From positions 1-64,000 of the forward strand of contig CAZVIH010000004.1 in assembly GCA_964627755.1 (NCBI GenBank): DNA of 64,000 nt, given 5' to 3'. Positions 24,129 to 33,367 of the stretch are shown here, in pieces. Under the pieces are notes generated by a model. That model saw only the letters and a list, made by a program, of their open reading frames with translations, was not told the origin of the DNA and ran no database searches. Numbering within the stretch: position 1 is the first letter of the stretch; the number at the start of each line of letters is the position of its first letter. This DNA is from B10-G9 sp964627755. GTDB taxonomy: Bacteria > Chloroflexota > Anaerolineae > Anaerolineales > UBA11858. The translations under genes and the position numbers were made by a program.

Positions 24129-25520
24129 ATGATGAATAAAAAACCATTTCCAGCTCTGTATGATCAGATTATTAATCTTCTGGAACCCTATCAGGCTTAC
24201 CTGGTAGGGGGTGCTGTGCGTGATATGCTGCTGGGAAAATCTATTCATGACCTGGATTTTACGCTGCCGGAAGATACTATCCCTGCTGCCAGAATGGTTG
24301 CTGACAAACTTGGAGGGGCGTTTTTTATTCTTGATCCGGAACGGGAAACAGCCCGGGTAATTTTAAAAGATGAACACAGTCAGCGTATGATGGTGGATTT
24401 TACTCGCTTCCAGGGTAAGGATATCAAAGATGATCTGGCCTCGCGAGACTTTACCATCACATCAATGGCATTAAGAACGGGTTCAAATCGGAAGGTCATA
24501 GATCCTTTTCATGGTGCGCAGGACTTAAAGGATGGCCTGCTGAGGACAACTACAGGACAGGCTCTGGCAGATGATCCGCTGCGCTGTCTGCGGGCCGTGC
24601 GGCTTGCCGTCCAATTTGGATTGAGAATCCTGCCTGAAACAAAGGACCAGATCCGCCAATACGCTAAAGGAATGGCTGGAATCTCTCCTGAAAGGATTCG
24701 GGATGAGCTCTTTAGGATCCTGGATGGGCCAAAACAGGCTGCCGCTATTCAATCGCTGGAAATCCTGGGTTTGTCTCCTTATCTGTTTTTGGGTGAGGTC
24801 ACCGATCGTCAGATCCTTCAATTGAGGTTTCTAGAGGATTTGTGGGATTTATTCCTGAAAAAACACGATCAGGACAGCGCAGCCAATTGGTCTCTGGGAT
24901 TACTCGTCCACCGCCTGGGACGCTACCGGACTGACCTTCAATCTTATCTTAAATTTGAACAGGTACTGGAACGAACCATCTACCAGCATTCTTTTCTTGC
25001 TCTTCTCCTGAAATATAGACTAGAAGAAAATAAAATCAATGATTTCCGATTGAACCTTCCGCTTAGCAACCAGGAATGGGATTTACTGTACCGAAGCACA
25101 GGTGCTGCTGAAATGATACTGCAATACTTCAAAGCGGTCGATTCCCCCCAGCCATTAGATATTTACCGTTATTATCGCCAGTACAAATCGGCTGGGATCC
25201 TGGGCGTTTTTCTGGCCCTGGCGGTTAAATCCTCTGAATGCCGTAATAGTTCTGATCAGGAGGGTTGGGGCCGAATCCTGGATATCTGCAGATCTTTCCT
25301 AGAAGGTTGGTGGGAGAAAAAGCATCAATGGGTTTATCCGCCAATCCTGTTTGATGGTAACGATATTCAAACTGAATTCAGTATCTCACCGGGGCCTCAG
25401 ATAGGTACCCTGCTGGAATCCCTCCGTGAAGCCCAGGTTGAGCGGGGTATTTCTTCCCGGGAGCAAGCAAAACAGTTCCTGAGAGATCTGCTGGAAGATG
25501 CAAACGAGATAACTGAATGA
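24129..25520 (+). CDS. cca: CCA-adding enzyme / poly(A) polymerase family nucleotidyltransferase
   Basis: 463 residues. The class II head domain has YLVGGAVRDMLLGK and the metal-binding HDLDFTLPED, then DFTITSMAL and LRCLRAVRLAVQFGL, which select nucleotides and orient tRNA. The C-terminal half (from about 230) is helical and less conserved. The tRNA-Ser gene in this window does not encode its CCA end, so such activity is needed. Whether it adds all of CCA or only part of it cannot be told. The last codons overlap the next gene (ATGA). Confidence 0.9.
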   Translation: MMNKKPFPALYDQIINLLEPYQAYLVGGAVRDMLLGKSIHDLDFTLPEDTIPAARMVADKLGGAFFILDPERETARVILKDEHSQRMMVDFTRFQGKDIKDDLASRDFTITSMALRTGSNRKVIDPFHGAQDLKDGLLRTTTGQALADDPLRCLRAVRLAVQFGLRILPETKDQIRQYAKGMAGISPERIRDELFRILDGPKQAAAIQSLEILGLSPYLFLGEVTDRQILQLRFLEDLWDLFLKKHDQDSAANWSLGLLVHRLGRYRTDLQSYLKFEQVLERTIYQHSFLALLLKYRLEENKINDFRLNLPLSNQEWDLLYRSTGAAEMILQYFKAVDSPQPLDIYRYYRQYKSAGILGVFLALAVKSSECRNSSDQEGWGRILDICRSFLEGWWEKKHQWVYPPILFDGNDIQTEFSISPGPQIGTLLESLREAQVERGISSREQAKQFLRDLLEDANEITE

Positions 25521-26224
25521 GCTTTTCACCAGATAAAGTATTTTTTGATGATCTCTACCGGATATTTTCCCGACCACTTTCAGATGTTGATTGCGGAGAG
25601 AAGTGTGGTCCATTTAATGAGTATGGAGTTCCAGTATGCTGTGACATCAATTTGATCATTCCCTCAGCCTATAAGGCGGAATGGCAGTTCTTGAAGGAAA
25701 AAACAGATCTTTGGCAGCCCTGGAGCAGTTCCGGTCCTGTAGATGCAGATCTTGAAAATGAAGTACAGGATGGCCAGGTATTGCTAAAATGCCTGGGATA
25801 CCAGCATTGCCAGCGTCGGTTCCGGACTCTGACCTGCAGAGCTTTCCCATTTTTCCCCTACCTGGACAGCCAGGGACACTTCGTCGGCCTGGTTTATTTT
25901 CAGGAATACCGGGATATGTGCTGGATAATCAGCAATCTCTCCCTGGTCACTCCTGCTTTTAAAGCTGATTTTAAGCAGGCATTTGAACTCCTTTTCAAGC
26001 AATACCCGGAATCCAAAGAGAGTTATTCCCAGTATTCGTCCTATCTCCGGGAAGAAAATGCTATTTCTGGTGATAAAATAATTCTTCTTGATTTTGAAGA
26101 TAAAGTATTTCTCCTGGACCCGGGTTCTGAGATATCACATCAGGTGAGTTTCGAGGATCTGGAATCCTTTGGCCCATTCAGCATCACCAAAGATCTGATT
26201 TTCCCGGACGAGATTCCCGATTAA
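25517..26224 (+). CDS. Cysteine-cluster protein (YkgJ-like Zn/Fe site)
   Basis: 235 residues. Cysteines are concentrated in the first half: CGEKCGPF, VPVCCD, LLKCLGYQHCQRRFRTLTCRAFPFFPY and DMCW. The TCRxFP ending and the pattern resemble the YkgJ family of putative zinc- or iron-chelating proteins, but the match is loose. The C-terminal third is acidic and lacks cysteines. It overlaps cca by 4 bp and is 2 bp from the ABC exporter, so it is part of this operon. Function unknown. Confidence 0.65.
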   Translation: MSFSPDKVFFDDLYRIFSRPLSDVDCGEKCGPFNEYGVPVCCDINLIIPSAYKAEWQFLKEKTDLWQPWSSSGPVDADLENEVQDGQVLLKCLGYQHCQRRFRTLTCRAFPFFPYLDSQGHFVGLVYFQEYRDMCWIISNLSLVTPAFKADFKQAFELLFKQYPESKESYSQYSSYLREENAISGDKIILLDFEDKVFLLDPGSEISHQVSFEDLESFGPFSITKDLIFPDEIPD

Positions 26225-26226
26225 GT

Positions 26227-28011
26227 ATGGATAACCCCAATCATTTGACCAGTGAATTTTCTCTCCCAGAGGAGTATCAAGTACCTGCCCGGATTGCAGC
26301 CCACAGGAACAGCCCAACCGGCTGGTTAACCGCCCATTTCTCCCAGTACTGGTACCTGGGGTTATCCACCCTGGCAGGTGCAATCGGCAACGCTTCATTA
26401 GCAGCTGTGGTCCCGGTCATGGTCGGCAGAGCATTAAACTCGCTGATGGAAAACCCACCCAGAACGGAAGTGCTGTTACGAATTGCTTTGATCATTGTTG
26501 TGACCCAGATTATCCGGGGAGTCCTTCAATTGGGAAGGAATTTCAGTTCGGAGCTGCTAGGACAGCTGATGGAAAGGGATATTCGGCATGAGCTTTATAC
26601 GGCTTTATTGGGAAAAAGTATGACCTATCACAGTTTACTGCCAGTTGGCGATGTGATGGCCAGGGCTACCAATGATGTCCGCGAAATCAATTTCATGTTC
26701 AGCCCGGGATTTAACCTGGTTGTAGGATCCGCCAACTTCATCATTATGCCCATTATCTTTTCCGTCCAGTATCATCCCTCCCTGATAGCAGCCCCCCTGA
26801 TTTTCCTGATCCTTTATATTCTGGCTCTGTGGCAGTATCTTTATGAACTACAGCCGATCACCGATGCAGTTAGAAGCGCTTTTGGTACTCTGAATTCCCG
26901 TCTGGCAGAAGCGGTTGACGGAATAGAAACTGTCAAGGGAATGGCGGAGGAATCCAGTGAAGTTAGTTTATTTGCCAGCAATGCCCGCAGTTTTATGAAG
27001 AAAGAGATCCACCAGGGCGACGTTGAAGCCCGTTTTTTACCCCTGCTTGTGATGGGTCTGGTTCAGGCCGGTGGTCTTTTTCATTCAATCTTGCTTTACC
27101 AGCAAGGATTGCTGGAAGTGGGAGATATCGCTGCTTATTACGGCCTGCTGGGATTGTTAGGCTTTCCGACCTTTGTCTCGCTATTTGCCTATTCCCAGGT
27201 GTCGCTGGGTATTGCCGGGGCACGACGTGTCCTAGAATTGATCAACCGGGAAACAGAATTGGACCAGAATCAGGGAGGTTTTGAAGGGCAGATCAAAGGA
27301 AAGATCCAATTTGATAATGTTTCCTATGCCTATCCGGATGTTGATCTGACACTCACCAGGATTGATTTCTCGGTCCAACCTGGCCAGACTATCGCCGTGG
27401 TCGGACAAACGGGATCGGGGAAAACCACCCTGGCAAAATTGATCAACCGAACCTTTGATGTTACTTCCGGAGCCATTCGAGTTGATGGTGTTGATGTCCG
27501 GGATTGGAATCTGGAAGCCTTGCGCAAACAAATATCTATCATTGAACAGGATATTTTCCTGTTTTCAAATACCATTGCGGAAAATATAGCCTTTGGAAAG
27601 CCAGAGGCGACCCGGGAAGAGATCGAAAAAGCAGCCAGGTCCGCTCAGGCCCATGAATTTATCATGACGTTCAAGGATGGTTATGAAACCATCCTGGGAG
27701 AGCGGGGAGTGACTCTTTCCGGAGGACAGCGCCAACGCCTGGCGCTGGCCAGAGCATTCCTAACCGATCCGCGGATCCTGATCCTGGATGATTCCACCAG
27801 TTCAATAGACAGCGCTACCGAGGATGAGATCCAGAAGGCCATATTTGAGGCAGCCAGGGGAAGAACGACCATTATCATCACTCACCGTTTATCACAAATT
27901 CGCTGGGCAGACACAATACTGGTCATTCGCAAGGGTGAAGTGACCGACCGGGGATCGCATGATGAGCTGATGGCCTGCTCCAGAGCATACCGGCAGATTT
28001 TTAAGGATTGA
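26227..28011 (+). CDS. ABC exporter half-transporter with a degenerate ATP site
   Basis: 594 residues: six transmembrane helices (residues about 45-320), then an ATPase domain with Walker A GQTGSGKTT (near 395), signature LSGGQRQR, Walker B LILDDS and H-loop THRLS. Walker B has Asp in place of the catalytic Glu. This is the pattern of the non-hydrolysing site in heterodimeric exporters such as TM287/288 and BmrCD. Its partner is the next gene. The substrate (drug, lipid or peptide) is not predictable. Confidence 0.93.
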   Translation: MDNPNHLTSEFSLPEEYQVPARIAAHRNSPTGWLTAHFSQYWYLGLSTLAGAIGNASLAAVVPVMVGRALNSLMENPPRTEVLLRIALIIVVTQIIRGVLQLGRNFSSELLGQLMERDIRHELYTALLGKSMTYHSLLPVGDVMARATNDVREINFMFSPGFNLVVGSANFIIMPIIFSVQYHPSLIAAPLIFLILYILALWQYLYELQPITDAVRSAFGTLNSRLAEAVDGIETVKGMAEESSEVSLFASNARSFMKKEIHQGDVEARFLPLLVMGLVQAGGLFHSILLYQQGLLEVGDIAAYYGLLGLLGFPTFVSLFAYSQVSLGIAGARRVLELINRETELDQNQGGFEGQIKGKIQFDNVSYAYPDVDLTLTRIDFSVQPGQTIAVVGQTGSGKTTLAKLINRTFDVTSGAIRVDGVDVRDWNLEALRKQISIIEQDIFLFSNTIAENIAFGKPEATREEIEKAARSAQAHEFIMTFKDGYETILGERGVTLSGGQRQRLALARAFLTDPRILILDDSTSSIDSATEDEIQKAIFEAARGRTTIIITHRLSQIRWADTILVIRKGEVTDRGSHDELMACSRAYRQIFKD

Positions 28012-28029
28012 TCATTTAACCACGAGGCA

Positions 28030-29847
28030 ATGAGTATGGGTTTCTTTTCCAACCTTGACACTGAAGCATATGATCGAGAATACAGCGATAGGGACCTTCT
28101 GAAGCGTATTGGATCGTATTTAAAAGAATATACGGGAATGTTGGTCGGAATCTCGCTGCTCCTGATCTTGATTGGAGCGGCCAGCGCATCGCTACCGCTG
28201 GTGATTTCCAGCAGTATTGACCGGCTGAATGCTAATCAGGCAGACACCCAGGTCAAGCTTTTAATTGGACTGGTCATCCTGGCCGCCTTGATTAACTGGG
28301 GTGGGAACTGGATCCGGCGGCGGATGACCGTACGGGTGGTTTCTGGCATTGTAATGAAGTTACGGACGGATGCTTTTAGTTCAGCAGCTAACCATGACCT
28401 GTCATTCTATGATAAATACTCTTCAGGGCGTGTGGTCTCGAGGATTACATCGGATACTCGGGAGTTTGGCAACTTAATCATACTGATCACGGATCTTGGC
28501 GCTCAGATGATCCAAGCGCTGATTCTGGGAGTAGTTCTGATACGCCTGGAACTGCGCTTATTTTTATATATCCTCGGTTTTTTACCTGTTATCTTTTTGT
28601 TGGCAAGGGCATTCAGGGGTATTGCTCGAAAGGTGACCCGGGAAGGTATGCGGGCCATGGCCAAAGTTAACGCCACGATCAAAGAAACTGTCAGCGGGAT
28701 CGCTGTGGCTAAAAATTTCCGCCAGGAACCGGAAATCTTTGCCAATTTTGATAAAGCGAATATTGAGTCATATCGGATCAATGTTCGGAGGGGATTTGTG
28801 TTATCGATCGTCTTTCCAGCGCTGAATGCTATGAGCGGTGTGGGTACAGCGTTGTTGGTCTATACTGGCGGTATGAGTGCAGCCCAGGGAATTGTGACCA
28901 TCGGATCCTGGTACCTCTTTGTGGTAGGTCTGGAAAGGTTCTTCTTCCCGGTACTGAACATGGCTTCTTTTTCAGCCCAGGTCCAGGTCGGATTGGCTGC
29001 AGCTGAACGTGTCTACGCCCTGATCGATGCTGAACCAGCAGTCGTTCAGAATGATCACCAGGTTCCCGACCGGATCTCAGGCAGGATTAGGATTGAGAAT
29101 CTTAATTTTAAATATGACGAGGATGAGTGGGTATTCAGGGACTTTAATCTCACCCTGAACCCGGGCGAAAGTGTGGCCCTGGTAGGGCATACCGGCTCTG
29201 GAAAATCTTCTATTGCCAAATTGATTGCCCGCTTTTATGAATTCCAATCCGGAACAATTAAGATTGATGATTATGACATACGAGATCTGGATCTTACCAG
29301 TTACCGCAAACAGCTGGGTATGATCTCCCAGGTACCCTTTTTATTCTCAGGTACGGTCGCGGAAAATATTCAGTATGCCTGTACAGATTCCAGTCTGGAA
29401 GACATGACCAAGCTGGCAAGTGAGATTGGTGAGGGTGAGTGGCTGGAGACACTTCCGGATAGTTTTGACACCGAGGTTGGAGAACGGGGCGGCCACCTTT
29501 CGATGGGGCAGCGCCAGCTGGTTTCGCTGCTGCGGGTGTTGATCCAGAACCCGGCCATCTTTATTCTGGACGAAGCCACTGCCAGCATTGATCCATTTAC
29601 TGAAAGACAGATCCAGCAGGCTTTGGACTTGATCCTAAAAGACAGCACCAGTATTCTGATCGCGCACCGGCTTTCCACTGTAAAATCTGCAGACCGGATC
29701 ATAGTGATCGATAAGGGGAAAATCATAGAAGAAGGCACGCATGACTCCCTGCTGAAGGATGGGGGTTATTATTCTGTACTTTACAATACCTATTTCAGAC
29801 ATCAAAGTCTGAGCTATGTGGAGGAGAGCGGAAAGCTGGCAGAGTAA
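28030..29847 (+). CDS. ABC exporter half-transporter with an active Walker B
   Basis: 605 residues, six transmembrane helices (residues about 40-315) and an ATPase domain: Walker A GHTGSGKSS (near 390), Walker B FILDEA with the catalytic Glu, H-loop AHRLS. The signature reads LSMGQRQL rather than LSGGQ. In the dimer this signature faces the Asp-Asp Walker B of the partner, so both defects lie in the same composite site and the second site is intact. It is 18 bp downstream of its partner; a terminator follows. Confidence 0.93.
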   Translation: MSMGFFSNLDTEAYDREYSDRDLLKRIGSYLKEYTGMLVGISLLLILIGAASASLPLVISSSIDRLNANQADTQVKLLIGLVILAALINWGGNWIRRRMTVRVVSGIVMKLRTDAFSSAANHDLSFYDKYSSGRVVSRITSDTREFGNLIILITDLGAQMIQALILGVVLIRLELRLFLYILGFLPVIFLLARAFRGIARKVTREGMRAMAKVNATIKETVSGIAVAKNFRQEPEIFANFDKANIESYRINVRRGFVLSIVFPALNAMSGVGTALLVYTGGMSAAQGIVTIGSWYLFVVGLERFFFPVLNMASFSAQVQVGLAAAERVYALIDAEPAVVQNDHQVPDRISGRIRIENLNFKYDEDEWVFRDFNLTLNPGESVALVGHTGSGKSSIAKLIARFYEFQSGTIKIDDYDIRDLDLTSYRKQLGMISQVPFLFSGTVAENIQYACTDSSLEDMTKLASEIGEGEWLETLPDSFDTEVGERGGHLSMGQRQLVSLLRVLIQNPAIFILDEATASIDPFTERQIQQALDLILKDSTSILIAHRLSTVKSADRIIVIDKGKIIEEGTHDSLLKDGGYYSVLYNTYFRHQSLSYVEESGKLAE

Positions 29848-29859
29848 TTGTGATAAATA

Positions 29860-29900
29860 AAAAGGGACCCGGAGTTTCAAAAACTACGGGTCCCTTTTAT
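29860..29900 (+). terminator. Terminator after the ABC exporter
   Basis: AAAAGGGACCCG (29860-29871) pairs with CGGGTCCCTTTT (29887-29898), with T and A tails on either side. Confidence 0.85.
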
Positions 29901-29907
29901 AATGCAG

Positions 29908-29943
29908 AAGGACTGAGTCCCTCCGAGGGACTCAGTCCTTTTT
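29908..29943. terminator. Second palindromic terminator between convergent genes
   Basis: AAGGACTGAGTCCC (29908-29921) pairs perfectly with GGGACTCAGTCCTT (29927-29940), 5-nt loop, then TTT. Its core equals that of the hairpins at 7541 and 16026. Confidence 0.82.
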
Positions 29944-29947
29944 GTTC

Positions 29948-31051
29948 CTAGATCATGAATTTGCCATCCTTATACAGCAGATCCCCATCCACTCGAATCT
30001 CGCTGTCCTCCCGGACATCGCAGATCATATCCCAGTGAATGGCGGAGACGTTTTTACTGCCTGTTTCAGGGTATCCTGCGCCGAGCGCCATATGGAACGA
30101 GCCGCCGATTTTCTCATCATAGAGAATGCTCTTGGTGAATTTCTGGATGCCGTAGTTGGTGCCAATGGCAAACTCACCCAGGTAACGGGAGCCTTCATCG
30201 CTGTCCAGCATGGCCAGCAGGAATTCCTCATTTTTAGTTGCTGAGGCGTTGACTACCTTGCCATCCTTGAACTCAAGATGGATACCTTCCACTTCCTTGC
30301 CCTTTTCGATGGCAGGATAGGTGTAATTCACCCAGCCGTTGGCAGAATCCTCCACCGGTCCGGTGAAGACCTCACCGCTGGGCATATTATGGGAGCCGTC
30401 GGAATTGATGAATGTGCGACCTTCAACGGAAAGTGTGAGATCGGCATTGGGGCTTTTGACGGTGACTATCTTTTTACCTTTCAACCAGTCTATAACTTTT
30501 TGCTGTTCGTCATGAATGCGCTGCCATTCAGCCACGGGATCATCTTTATCACAATAACAGGCGCCGTAGACAAAATCCTCATAATCAGTGAGGCTCATGT
30601 CTGCATCCTGGGCATAAGCCGGGCAGGGGTAATTGGTCAGGGTCCATCTCAGATCACCAGAAGCTGACCGTTCCATGTAGGTTTGCATCAATCCCTGCTT
30701 CGCCTTGCCAGAAAGCTGTTGTTTTATGGGATCCACGCCGGCCATGTGGCGGGTGTTTTCAAATGCCTGCAGGGCGATCAATACATCCGCTTCCTCGAAG
30801 AGCATCTTTGTAGCCGGTGAAATCCATTTGATCTGTTCATCGCTGGCATATTTCAGGCTGTACTCGGAGATGGTATCAGAGTACATGACCACCTGGGGAT
30901 AACCACCGGCTTGTAGAACTGCCCTGAGCACTTCGCCAACTAATGGTTCAGTGACCATATGGCTGTTGATCAAAACCCATTCTTGTGGCTGGACTTTCAC
31001 TGAGTAATTGACAAGTAAATCGGCAAGTTTTCGGAGTCGTGGATCGATCAT
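29948..31051 (-). CDS. Aminopeptidase, M29 family
   Basis: 367 residues, a metallo-aminopeptidase of the thermophilic AmpS/AmpT family that releases N-terminal residues from peptides. Metal and active-site residues are visible in MPSGEVFTGP, LGEFAIGTN, GGSFHMALG and IHWDMICD. It is encoded 10 bp after rsmA on the same strand, so it is probably co-transcribed. It suits peptide use by a fermenter. Confidence 0.94.
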   Translation of the reverse strand: MIDPRLRKLADLLVNYSVKVQPQEWVLINSHMVTEPLVGEVLRAVLQAGGYPQVVMYSDTISEYSLKYASDEQIKWISPATKMLFEEADVLIALQAFENTRHMAGVDPIKQQLSGKAKQGLMQTYMERSASGDLRWTLTNYPCPAYAQDADMSLTDYEDFVYGACYCDKDDPVAEWQRIHDEQQKVIDWLKGKKIVTVKSPNADLTLSVEGRTFINSDGSHNMPSGEVFTGPVEDSANGWVNYTYPAIEKGKEVEGIHLEFKDGKVVNASATKNEEFLLAMLDSDEGSRYLGEFAIGTNYGIQKFTKSILYDEKIGGSFHMALGAGYPETGSKNVSAIHWDMICDVREDSEIRVDGDLLYKDGKFMI

Positions 31052-31061
31052 ATTTTATTCC

Positions 31062-31925
31062 TTATCTGTGGTGAGGTATTTGGTTTGGATTTATCTTATT
31101 ATACCTGTGAGTAAGTTCTAGCCATTCATCCATTGAGAGGGTTTCCGCCCTGCGCTGAGGATCAATGCCGGCTTCTTTCAGTAGTTTTTCGGCCTCAATT
31201 GGCGCCCAGGCCAAGCCTTTTGAGAGGGAATTCCGCAGAGTTTTGCGTTTATGCAAAAAACCCGCTTTGATGATTTCAAAGAATTTTCCTCTCAGCTCCG
31301 CTTTCAAAAGAGGCTCAACGTGGAGGTTTACCAGGACCACCGCTGAATCCACTTTGGGTGGCGGGAAAAAAGCGCCTGCCGGAATGCGCATCTCCAGGCT
31401 GGGCTCTCCGTACATCAGAACGCTTAGAGATAACAGGCTCATTTTGCCGGTTCTGGCGCATAATCGCTGGGCAACTTCATACTGGATAGTAAGGATGATC
31501 CTATTAGGTTTATGCTCTGATTCAAGCAAATTGCGGATGATGCGGGATGTGATATAGTAGGGGATATTGGCAACCACCAAATAGTCATTTTCCTGAACCA
31601 GATCCTGCGGGTTGAGGCTTAATATATCCCCCTGAACAATCCTGATATTTTGATATTCAGTCAGGTTTTTCTCCAGGATGGGAATAAAACGCTCATCAAG
31701 CTCTACTGCCACAACCTGGGCCGCGGTTTTTGCCAGCTGGGCTGTTAGATGACCCAGCCCAGCGCCAATCTCCAGGACGGCATCCGCTCCTGTCACCCCG
31801 GCGATGCTGGTGATCATATCAAGAATGTTGGGGTCGGTCAGAAAATTCTGTCCCAGGCTTTTATCAGGAAGCAGGCCGTATTTAGTAAGTATCTCGGAGA
31901 TAGGTTGGAGCAGTGGTTGGCTCAT
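31062..31925 (-). CDS. rsmA: 16S rRNA (adenine(1518)-N6/adenine(1519)-N6)-dimethyltransferase
   Basis: 287 residues, RsmA/KsgA, which dimethylates two adjacent adenines near the 3' end of 16S rRNA. Signatures are KSLGQNFLTD, VLEIGAGLGHLT, VAVELDERF and VVANIPYYITS. The ATG at 31925 has no Shine-Dalgarno sequence, and a perfect TATAAT (31939-31934) ends only 9 bp before it, so the mRNA may be leaderless. The M29 peptidase follows. Confidence 0.96.
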   Translation of the reverse strand: MSQPLLQPISEILTKYGLLPDKSLGQNFLTDPNILDMITSIAGVTGADAVLEIGAGLGHLTAQLAKTAAQVVAVELDERFIPILEKNLTEYQNIRIVQGDILSLNPQDLVQENDYLVVANIPYYITSRIIRNLLESEHKPNRIILTIQYEVAQRLCARTGKMSLLSLSVLMYGEPSLEMRIPAGAFFPPPKVDSAVVLVNLHVEPLLKAELRGKFFEIIKAGFLHKRKTLRNSLSKGLAWAPIEAEKLLKEAGIDPQRRAETLSMDEWLELTHRYNKINPNQIPHHR

Positions 31926-31933
31926 GTGCTGGG

Positions 31934-31939
31934 ATTATA
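31934..31939 (-). promoter_or_regulatory. -10 box of rsmA suggesting a leaderless mRNA
   Basis: TATAAT on the minus strand ends 8 nt before the rsmA ATG. A start site 6-8 nt downstream of it would fall on or beside the start codon. No good -35 box is found. Confidence 0.45.
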
Positions 31940-32014
31940 ACGCAATTCAAGGATACGGTTTCTCTACAGAATACCTTATCCTCAAAAAAATAGGATTAGG
32001 TATCATTAATCATT

Positions 32015-33229
32015 ATGACAAAAATCTACCCACCATCCATTAATGGCACGAAACCAGGCTCCTGGGCTCATTTCTCCATCAAAGACCGTCTGCCGGTAAT
32101 CGCCCAACGGGTTATCGAAGAAAACCAATATCCACCTCAAATCAACGCAAATCTGAAACAGCTCAAAGAAGACATCCCTAATAAACCCATCCGCCAGCTT
32201 ATCGATCAGGGTGCTCCCGATCAAACATTATGGCAAAAGTATATCCAACCTTATCTGGGCAAGGATTGGCTGGTGGTTCCCTGGTTTTTTGTTGAGACGT
32301 ATTTTTACAGAAGGATTATGGAAGCAGTGGATTATTTTAACCTAGGGCAGGATCCGTTTGAGTACCAGAAACAGCAGGGCTTGGAAAAGACTGGGGGGGA
32401 TATCACATTCCTGGCAGGATTTCTGGCTGATCGTTTGGAAAACCCTGGAAAGGTGGAAAAAGTCCTGCAGGAAGGATTGTATTTTTCTCTCTGGGGAAAC
32501 CAGGCGGATTTATCCCTCTGGCCGGCCGGAAGCGCCACTGACCCCAGGAACGATTCAAGGAAATCTCTTCAGGAACACCTGCTTGCCAATGATATCAAAC
32601 AGGTCTTAAGAATATTCAGCAAAGCCGATCAGCCCATCAGCCAGGTAGATATGATGCTGGATAATGCTGGATTTGAACTGGTCTCTGATCTGGCGCTGGC
32701 GGATATCCTGATCAGTCAGCTATCGGTTGAGCGAGTAATTCTCCATGTTAAGATCCACCCTACTTTCGTTTCTGATGTGATCGAAGCTGACCTCGGTAAA
32801 ACAATCCAGTCCTTGACCGGATCCCAGGACGATCTCACAGTTCAATTTGGGAAACGGTTGGAAACTGCCTTCAAACAGAACCGGATCCAGACGAAAGCCC
32901 ATTATTTTTGGAATTCACCGCTGCCGATGTGGGATGTACCAGTTGATATTCGAGAAGACCTGAAAGAATCCTGTTTATTAATCAGTAAAGGGGACGCCAA
33001 TTACCGGCGCATCCTGGGGGATAGGGAATGGGATTTTACTGAGGCTTTCCATCGAGCAGTCGATTACCTGCCCGTCCCGCTGGTTGCGCTGCGCACCTTA
33101 AAGGCAGAATTGGCCGTAGGATTGGATCTGGATCAGATCCAGTTAATATTCAATCAAGACCCGAAGTGGATGACTGACGGGAAATGGGGGGTGATACATT
33201 TTTCGCCAGGGCGAAAAATGAGAGAGTAG
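32015..33229 (+). CDS. DUF89 / ARMT1-like damage-control phosphatase
   Basis: 404 residues. The family acts on damaged or excess phosphorylated metabolites (for example sugar phosphates) using a metal site. The visible motifs are DMMLDNAGFELVSDLALAD, the downstream FWNSPLPMW, LLISKGDANYRRILGD and LVALRTLKAELAVGL. The long N-terminal helical region fits the ARMT1 (subfamily III) group. The true substrate here is unknown. It stands alone, divergent from rsmA; the following 138 bp to the convergent YabE-like gene hold no gene I can support. Confidence 0.88.
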   Translation: MTKIYPPSINGTKPGSWAHFSIKDRLPVIAQRVIEENQYPPQINANLKQLKEDIPNKPIRQLIDQGAPDQTLWQKYIQPYLGKDWLVVPWFFVETYFYRRIMEAVDYFNLGQDPFEYQKQQGLEKTGGDITFLAGFLADRLENPGKVEKVLQEGLYFSLWGNQADLSLWPAGSATDPRNDSRKSLQEHLLANDIKQVLRIFSKADQPISQVDMMLDNAGFELVSDLALADILISQLSVERVILHVKIHPTFVSDVIEADLGKTIQSLTGSQDDLTVQFGKRLETAFKQNRIQTKAHYFWNSPLPMWDVPVDIREDLKESCLLISKGDANYRRILGDREWDFTEAFHRAVDYLPVPLVALRTLKAELAVGLDLDQIQLIFNQDPKWMTDGKWGVIHFSPGRKMRE

Positions 33230-33367
33230 GAAGCCCTATAGTGGGAATCGATTTGGGCTGCAGTACAACTGATCACCGCAGGGGTGGATGGAGGATGCCG
33301 ATGAAGGTTTTCTCGATCGTGTTCAGACCTGGTTATGTCATGACTAAAAAAGTCTAATGCAAGGGAA

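Noticed and set aside
33230..33367. Fragment starting GTGGGAATCGATTTGGGC as a small gene or pseudogene
   Set aside because: The short frame shows no family match, and the 138-bp gap between converging genes is better left as non-coding.
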